A DNA stretch of 43,287 bases from a virus. Below, in pieces: positions 40,010-43,287 of the stretch. The translations under genes were made by a program, and so were the position numbers. A model generated the notes under the pieces. The model saw only the letters and a list, made by a program, of their open reading frames with translations, ran no database searches and was not told the origin of the DNA. Within the stretch, counting starts at the first letter, position 1, and each line of letters opens with the position of its first letter. The stretch lies in the IMG/VR virus record IMGVR_UViG_3300049479_000135, positions 1 to 43,287 of that record; one strand, 5' to 3'.

Positions 40010-40275
40010 TGATCGTCTCTCGTAATGCGGAACGTCATCAAAGGCATATCCCCGCACATGGGGGTGATGTCGCCTTTCCCGTCTGGTGTAAACTCAATGA
40101 ACGGGCACATGTCGGACGGGCGGGCTAATTCCGGCGCATTCTCGACACAGGATGCAGCCGCCCGCAGCAGATGCAGGCTAACCATGCACCCGCGAATATC
40201 CCGCATGCACTCATCCCAATGCTCGGGCGGAATGTCCAGTAAGTCGGTGATGTGTGAAATACGATAGGTTTTCAT
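39964..40275 (-). CDS. Cassette 5 hypothetical protein (103 aa)
   Basis: ATG 40275 begins the core. The frame is open upstream to GTG 40317, which overlaps the previous stop (GTGA) and would add 14 residues encoded by half-site F. The protein is alpha/beta with four Cys (23, 30, 43, 57), C73 and an acidic middle. The tail from ANAQ is encoded by the right arm of site E. No family is recognised. Confidence 0.7.
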   Translation of the reverse strand: MKTYRISHITDLLDIPPEHWDECMRDIRGCMVSLHLLRAAASCVENAPELARPSDMCPFIEFTPDGKGDITPMCGDMPLMTFRITRDDQANAQADLPGGKDTE

Positions 40276-40289
40276 GGTGTGCTTTTCGT

Positions 40290-40312
40290 GGCTAACAACC
40301 CGCTGCCCCCCG
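40290..40312 (+). repeat. attC-like left half-site F
   Basis: GGCTAAC (40290-40296) is the exact complement of the right core box of site E, as expected for the cassette 5 attC. GCT, G and a run of C follow in the same positions as the arms of other sites. No paired right half with GTTRRRY is visible, so this end of the array seems truncated. Confidence 0.6.
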
Positions 40313-40313
40313 C

Positions 40314-40913
40314 TCACGACTCGACCTCGATCCCGGCGGCGCGGATGGCACTGTGGACTTCGTATAGAGTCGTACAAAAATCTGCGTAAGTCATTCCGGT
40401 TTTGAGTTGCGCTGCTTTTCTTAGCGCGTCCTCTAACGTGACGACTCGCGCCTTAAGCGCGGCAACCTGTGATCTGTAATCGACCCGCTCTGCGTCAAGC
40501 GTCAGCGCCAGCACCGCGACTTCTCCGCCCAGGCTATTGCGCTCAGATTCCGTGACCGCCAGCTTCGCCTCCAATTTCTTGACCTGGGCGCGCAAGGCGG
40601 CGATAATGTTCGCCAGACGAGCGGCGTCTCCGTATCGGCCGCTGTTATTGTATAGCCTGTTGATGATGTCCTGCGCCTCGTCCTCATCCTGATCCTTATC
40701 CTGCGGCTGGGCGGGCCGCTCGGCATCTCGCCCGTCGCTGCCGCCAACGACGGCGTGCTGCATGAGCCAGGCGTGCTGCGTCTCTAGCGCGCCCACCCGC
40801 GCCGGCAGGTCACCAAGGATCTGCCGCGCAAGCTCGGGCGTAAGCTCTACATGCGCGATGTACGATTTGCCGTCGTGGTGGACGGTGATGGGGTATTTGA
40901 TGGGGTCACTCAC
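40314..40913 (-). CDS. Coiled-coil early protein (199 aa)
   Basis: GTG 40913 follows GGAG by 8 nt and overlaps the preceding stop. The N-terminal 45 residues are beta-rich (VHHDGKSYIAHVEL). An acidic linker (about 70-85) leads to a long coiled coil (about 100-170). It is the first gene upstream of the cassette array. Function is unknown. Confidence 0.7.
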   Translation of the reverse strand: MSDPIKYPITVHHDGKSYIAHVELTPELARQILGDLPARVGALETQHAWLMQHAVVGGSDGRDAERPAQPQDKDQDEDEAQDIINRLYNNSGRYGDAARLANIIAALRAQVKKLEAKLAVTESERNSLGGEVAVLALTLDAERVDYRSQVAALKARVVTLEDALRKAAQLKTGMTYADFCTTLYEVHSAIRAAGIEVES

Positions 40914-41343
40914 GGTTGCGGCTCCGCGTGTCATCTGCGTCTTCGAAGATATGCGGCGCATCACGCTTAGCTTCGCGCACGATCCAGTCAATGTCTTCCT
41001 CATCGAACCCATAGCGCTCCAGCGCACGGGCAACGCCACGAGATGTAGTCTCCCCCAAAGCGATGACCGCCTCGCAGAGATGGACCGCATCAACCGTGGA
41101 TTCCATGGCCTCTAAGCGCTTGGCGCTGCCCTCCAGAAAAACTTCATCAGTGCGCAGGCAGGACAGGCGTATGCGCGTGCGGTCTAAAGCCGTACGAAGC
41201 CATTCCGGGGCCATCTCATCGTGCATGTGGACGATGGTGCGGGATACGGCTTGCTCCAGCCCCTCCCAGATATCCTGCCGTTGGCGGTTGATGTGATACC
41301 GCTCCACAACAGCATCGTGGAGGTTGTCGATCGGGTCAGGCAT
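40906..41343 (-). CDS. Hypothetical helical protein (145 aa)
   Basis: I chose ATG 41343. An in-frame ATG at 41409 has no ribosome site. The protein is helical, with many Asp, Glu and Arg, a DDTRSRN end and no membrane segment. It may be an antirepressor-like or host-interaction protein, but no family is recognised. Confidence 0.65.
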   Translation of the reverse strand: MPDPIDNLHDAVVERYHINRQRQDIWEGLEQAVSRTIVHMHDEMAPEWLRTALDRTRIRLSCLRTDEVFLEGSAKRLEAMESTVDAVHLCEAVIALGETTSRGVARALERYGFDEEDIDWIVREAKRDAPHIFEDADDTRSRNRE

Positions 41344-41449
41344 GACGGTGCTTTCGTGTGGTGCGTACCAGCGCCGTGTGGCGGTTACGCGGGTGATCGG
41401 TAGGCGCATATTCTGCGCCGCGCCAGCGGTTTCTAGTGGGCTTTCGCAT
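41336..41449 (-). CDS. Small very basic ORF (37 aa)
   Basis: ATG 41449 follows AAGG by about 7 nt and overlaps the preceding gene. The stop overlaps the next start by 8 nt. The peptide is rich in Arg, His and Thr and might bind nucleic acid. It fills an 89-nt gap. It could be spurious. Confidence 0.4.
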   Translation of the reverse strand: MRKPTRNRWRGAEYAPTDHPRNRHTALVRTTRKHRHA

Positions 41450-41609
41450 CCTGCGCCTTGCGTGTGTGGTATACAGACTGCTGATAACACGACATCGAAC
41501 AGAAGGCGGCAGGCTCCCCGCTCGGACGCTTAACACGGTGCGAGCGGCCACACCCCTGGCATATCGAGGGCGGCATCTTGGCACGCACACGACGGCAAAT
41601 GTCGTTCAT
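41433..41609 (-). CDS. Zinc-finger protein (58 aa)
   Basis: ATG 41609 forms an ATGA overlap with the methyltransferase-like gene. The motif CQGCGRSH, followed about 15 residues later by CSMSC, gives a four-Cys zinc site with a basic C-terminal helix. This is a typical small phage DNA- or RNA-binding protein by appearance. Confidence 0.65.
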   Translation of the reverse strand: MNDICRRVRAKMPPSICQGCGRSHRVKRPSGEPAAFCSMSCYQQSVYHTRKAQDAKAH

Positions 41610-42244
41610 AGCCGGCCCCACTGCGAAGCCATGGCGTCCGCAATGCCTTGGTAGGTCTTAGACCGCAGTTTCCAACGATCCTTGGACGGCGGCATATGGT
41701 GGATGCGATGGCGCTTGGCAACGGGGAGTGCCAGCATATCGGCCTTGACATCATGGGTCGGCACAAGCGGCTTCAGCCAGCCCAACCAGAGGCATGTAGC
41801 CTTTGTCTCAGGGTGGCCGAACATCCACGGTTGGATGATCTGGTCGGGCTTACGGTACAGGCGCGACATGATGCCGATAGGGTTTTCAATGGCCCACTTC
41901 TTTGCGTGTTTCTGGCAGCACTCCAGAATAGCCAAGAACAAGTCGATACCTTCTTGTTGTCTCCCATCGGCTCGCTTCGCCGCGAAGTGTCGCGCCCCGC
42001 TGGACGCAAGATGCGTGCAAGGGGGGTGGGCGATGACGAGATCCCACTCAGCCTGGTTTATAGGGATCATATCGCGCCCATCGTTGGCAATCATGTTGGC
42101 GATGACGTATCGTGCATCCCCGACCACATGATATGGGCTATTATCGTCGGCGGGCAACAGGTCGCATGACCATGCATTGTGTCCCAGCTTGCGGAATGCC
42201 TCTCGCACGGTTCCGCTGGATTCACAGGCAACGAGAACGTTCAT
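41606..42244 (-). CDS. DNA cytosine methyltransferase-like protein (212 aa)
   Basis: The N-terminus has a Rossmann-like VACESSGTVREAF. PPCTHLA (74-80) holds the catalytic Cys motif of C5-methyltransferases, and ENP (120-122) matches motif VI. At 212 residues it is short and lacks a clear target-recognition domain. Such proteins are widespread in phages and may methylate phage DNA against restriction or have diverged in function. ATG 42244 overlaps the preceding stop. Confidence 0.75.
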   Translation of the reverse strand: MNVLVACESSGTVREAFRKLGHNAWSCDLLPADDNSPYHVVGDARYVIANMIANDGRDMIPINQAEWDLVIAHPPCTHLASSGARHFAAKRADGRQQEGIDLFLAILECCQKHAKKWAIENPIGIMSRLYRKPDQIIQPWMFGHPETKATCLWLGWLKPLVPTHDVKADMLALPVAKRHRIHHMPPSKDRWKLRSKTYQGIADAMASQWGRL

Positions 42245-42432
42245 AGCTCCACCGCCTCCAGCGTCGGCCCGATGATTGGCGGATGCGTCATGTCATTGAC
42301 GTATATGTCGGGCTTGCGGAAGTATTCGCGGGCGGTTTCCCATGGGATAAGGCGATCACTGGCCTTGTACTTCTTCCAGAGATAGAGGTGTTCGCGGAAA
42401 TCAAACTCGGCTGGTAGGACAGAAACTTTCAT
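42241..42432 (-). CDS. Hypothetical protein (63 aa)
   Basis: ATG 42432 lies 4 nt after the end of the zinc-ribbon gene. The protein is aromatic- and charge-rich (REHLYLWKKYKASD) and soluble. The stop overlaps the methyltransferase start (ATGA). Function is unknown. Confidence 0.6.
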   Translation of the reverse strand: MKVSVLPAEFDFREHLYLWKKYKASDRLIPWETAREYFRKPDIYVNDMTHPPIIGPTLEAVEL

Positions 42433-42436
42433 TGGC

Positions 42437-42577
42437 CTAGGCTCCCTTGCTGAAATAGGTTTCGATGTCACGTATGCGCTTCGCCCGCTTGCAGGCGTTG
42501 CATCGGGTCCGCTTCCTGGCCTTGCGGACATAGTAGAAGGTCACGCCGCATTCGCGGCATATGGCTTTTTCGGCCAC
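42437..42577 (-). CDS. Small zinc-ribbon protein (46 aa)
   Basis: The gene begins with GTG 42577, 4 nt after the preceding stop. CREC (7-10) and CNAC (26-29) form a zinc ribbon with basic residues between and after. It is translated in the operon frame and looks like a real phage zinc-ribbon protein. Its role is unknown. Confidence 0.65.
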   Translation of the reverse strand: MAEKAICRECGVTFYYVRKARKRTRCNACKRAKRIRDIETYFSKGA

Positions 42578-42581
42578 GGGC

Positions 42582-42677
42582 TTAGTCTCCGTACAGGGTC
42601 TCGGTCCATTCGGACCGGTGGCCGGCGATGCGGATTGCTCGCCGGAGGGTTAGGAGGAGGAGGCGGGGGAGGCGCAT
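42582..42677 (-). CDS. Small basic hydrophobic ORF (31 aa)
   Basis: ATG 42677 lies 2 nt after the preceding stop. The peptide begins with Leu and Arg-rich sequence and ends acidic. It fills the gap between two better genes. Evidence is positional only. Confidence 0.35.
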   Translation of the reverse strand: MRLPRLLLLTLRRAIRIAGHRSEWTETLYGD

Positions 42678-42679
42678 AG

Positions 42680-42871
42680 TCATGCGCGGCGCGTGGGGAT
42701 GGCGATGCGGATACCGTGCGCTTTGGCCAGTTCAACAAAGGCATTTACCTCGTCGATACTAGGCGACCAACCTGCGCCAGCCAGTAAATGGTCTACCATA
42801 CGTGAGTCGTGGCGGTCATATTCCAACCAATAATTCCCGGCTGGCGTTTCGCTGTAGATGATGCGAATCAT
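42680..42871 (-). CDS. Hypothetical protein (63 aa)
   Basis: ATG 42871 forms an ATGA overlap with the preceding gene. A longer ORF start at 42889 would enter that gene. The protein is alpha/beta, with an aromatic N-terminal hairpin (YWLEYDRHD). No family is recognised. Confidence 0.6.
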   Translation of the reverse strand: MIRIIYSETPAGNYWLEYDRHDSRMVDHLLAGAGWSPSIDEVNAFVELAKAHGIRIAIPTRRA

Positions 42872-43053
42872 GTGGATTGTTCCCGCCACTGGTATGGGGT
42901 AATGCCGTCATTGTCGCAATCTGCCCGATGCTCACGCGGGCAATCGCAGCGAAGGCCACGGTATAAATCGCACCCATGGCAATCCCATTTCCGGGATGGC
43001 TTCTCGTCTAACTTGTACGACGTGCCATCGACATCAATTACTTTGCCGAGCAT
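42868..43053 (-). CDS. Small Cys-rich protein (61 aa)
   Basis: ATG 43053 follows AAGGA by 7-8 nt, better than the ATG at 43068. CHGC, CDC and a later Cys with adjacent His suggest zinc binding. It overlaps the upstream gene by 16 nt. Function is unknown. Confidence 0.6.
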   Translation of the reverse strand: MLGKVIDVDGTSYKLDEKPSRKWDCHGCDLYRGLRCDCPREHRADCDNDGITPYQWREQST

Positions 43054-43235
43054 TGCGAGTCCTTCCATTTCGCAATAGCATCACTGGCCGTGTATGCGCT
43101 TTCGACATAACCAAGGATGCAATTGTATTCGTTTGGCCTACCACCATCAATGGTCGGCTTGGCGACCGTGACGCATTGCGAGCCGTCAATCGACTGAAAG
43201 CGCCAGATTGTCCAGTGTCGGGTTGTTGCGTGCAT
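43038..43235 (-). CDS. Hypothetical protein crossing the terminal repeat (65 aa)
   Basis: ATG 43235 follows AAGGAT by about 7 nt. The protein is small, with Trp, Tyr and mixed alpha/beta composition. Its first 26 codons recur at 1-79 because of the terminal repeat. Function is unknown. Confidence 0.6.
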   Translation of the reverse strand: MHATTRHWTIWRFQSIDGSQCVTVAKPTIDGGRPNEYNCILGYVESAYTASDAIAKWKDSQCSAK

Positions 43236-43282
43236 GGTATATCCTTGTGTTCGGGGTTATGGGCCGGGACCGTACTCCCGGC
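43157..43282. repeat. Right copy of 126-bp terminal direct repeat
   Basis: The sequence is identical to 1-126. After it, the last five bases (CCATA) do not continue as at 127-131. Instead they complete a perfect palindrome with 43258-43269, which looks like an assembly fold-back at the hairpin. Confidence 0.95.
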
Positions 43283-43287
43283 CCATA

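Larger units (their letters stand above)
38617..40304. mobile_element. Phage-borne integron cassette array (five cassettes, no integrase)
   Basis: Cassettes run 38617-39065 (449 bp), 39066-39382 (317 bp), 39383-39714 (332 bp), 39715-40003 (289 bp) and 40004 to about 40304. Each is bounded by GTTRRRY crossovers and ends in an attC-like site. Core boxes match by cassette: GTTGGAT/ATCCAAC, GTTGGGC/GCCCAAC twice, GTTAGAT/ATCGAAC (one mismatch) and GTTAGCC/GGCTAAC. attC orientation is +, while genes are on the minus strand. No intI gene exists in the window, so it resembles a cluster of attC sites lacking an integrase carried by a phage. Confidence 0.85.

Noticed and set aside
42541-42744. Pro-rich minus-strand ORF
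   Set aside because: It overlaps two operon-spaced frames, including a zinc ribbon, and its Pro run comes from a purine/pyrimidine-biased stretch.

Overview
The window is a complete or nearly complete genome of a tailed double-stranded DNA phage. Bases 1-126 are repeated at 43157-43282, so the unit closes on itself at about 43,156 bp. The virion genes are terminase, a large portal, scaffold, a capsid protein with a decoration-like partner, a T7-like head-tail adaptor and beta-rich tail protein, a run of large Ala/Gln-rich internal proteins, and fibres. There is no tape measure, tube or sheath gene, which suggests a short-tailed (podovirus-like) particle. The host cannot be named from the sequence. 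Shine-Dalgarno sites, a bacterial tRNA-Asn and GC-rich coding DNA fit a proteobacterium. No DNA or RNA polymerase, integrase, repressor or classical endolysin could be recognised.

The genome has two opposed transcription blocks. The rightward (+) late block runs 2853-28251: terminase, then an unusually placed fibre/membrane-protein block (5036-11805), then portal, scaffold, capsid, tail and internal proteins. The leftward (-) early block starts at about 1830, crosses the circle junction and ends at 28313. It holds many small genes, a cytosine methyltransferase-like gene, a cassette array, the replication module (helicase loader, primase-helicase, ATPase, PD-(D/E)XK nuclease, SSB) and nucleotide or accessory genes (deaminase, VRR-NUC, DUF3310, metallophosphoesterase). 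The blocks diverge around a 1-kb control region (1831-2852) with a tRNA-Asn and several repeat families, and converge on a hairpin at 28253-28297. Many genes are linked by 4-nt ATGA or GTGA stop/start overlaps.

The most striking feature is at 38601-40312: a tandem array of integron-type gene cassettes inside the early operon. Four complete attC-like sites and two terminal half-sites are visible. Each complete site has RYYYAAC and GTTRRRY core boxes and a folded arm with two extrahelical bases at positions 16 and 23/24. The left core box of each site is complementary to the right core box of the preceding site, which is the signature of inserted cassettes. The attC sites point along + while all cassette genes are on -. 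The sites are themselves translated: they encode 26-codon leader ORFs and the C-terminal tails of the cassette proteins, always in the same frame at the crossover. No integron integrase is present, so any mobility would need one in trans.

Other points of interest are a 52-copy hexanucleotide array encoding a Gly-Tyr/Asp/Asn protein, 11-bp iterons inside the helicase-loader gene that look like a replication origin, two iteron/operator families in the divergent control region, and a near-identical palindromic operator shared by the late control region and the promoter region of the replication module.
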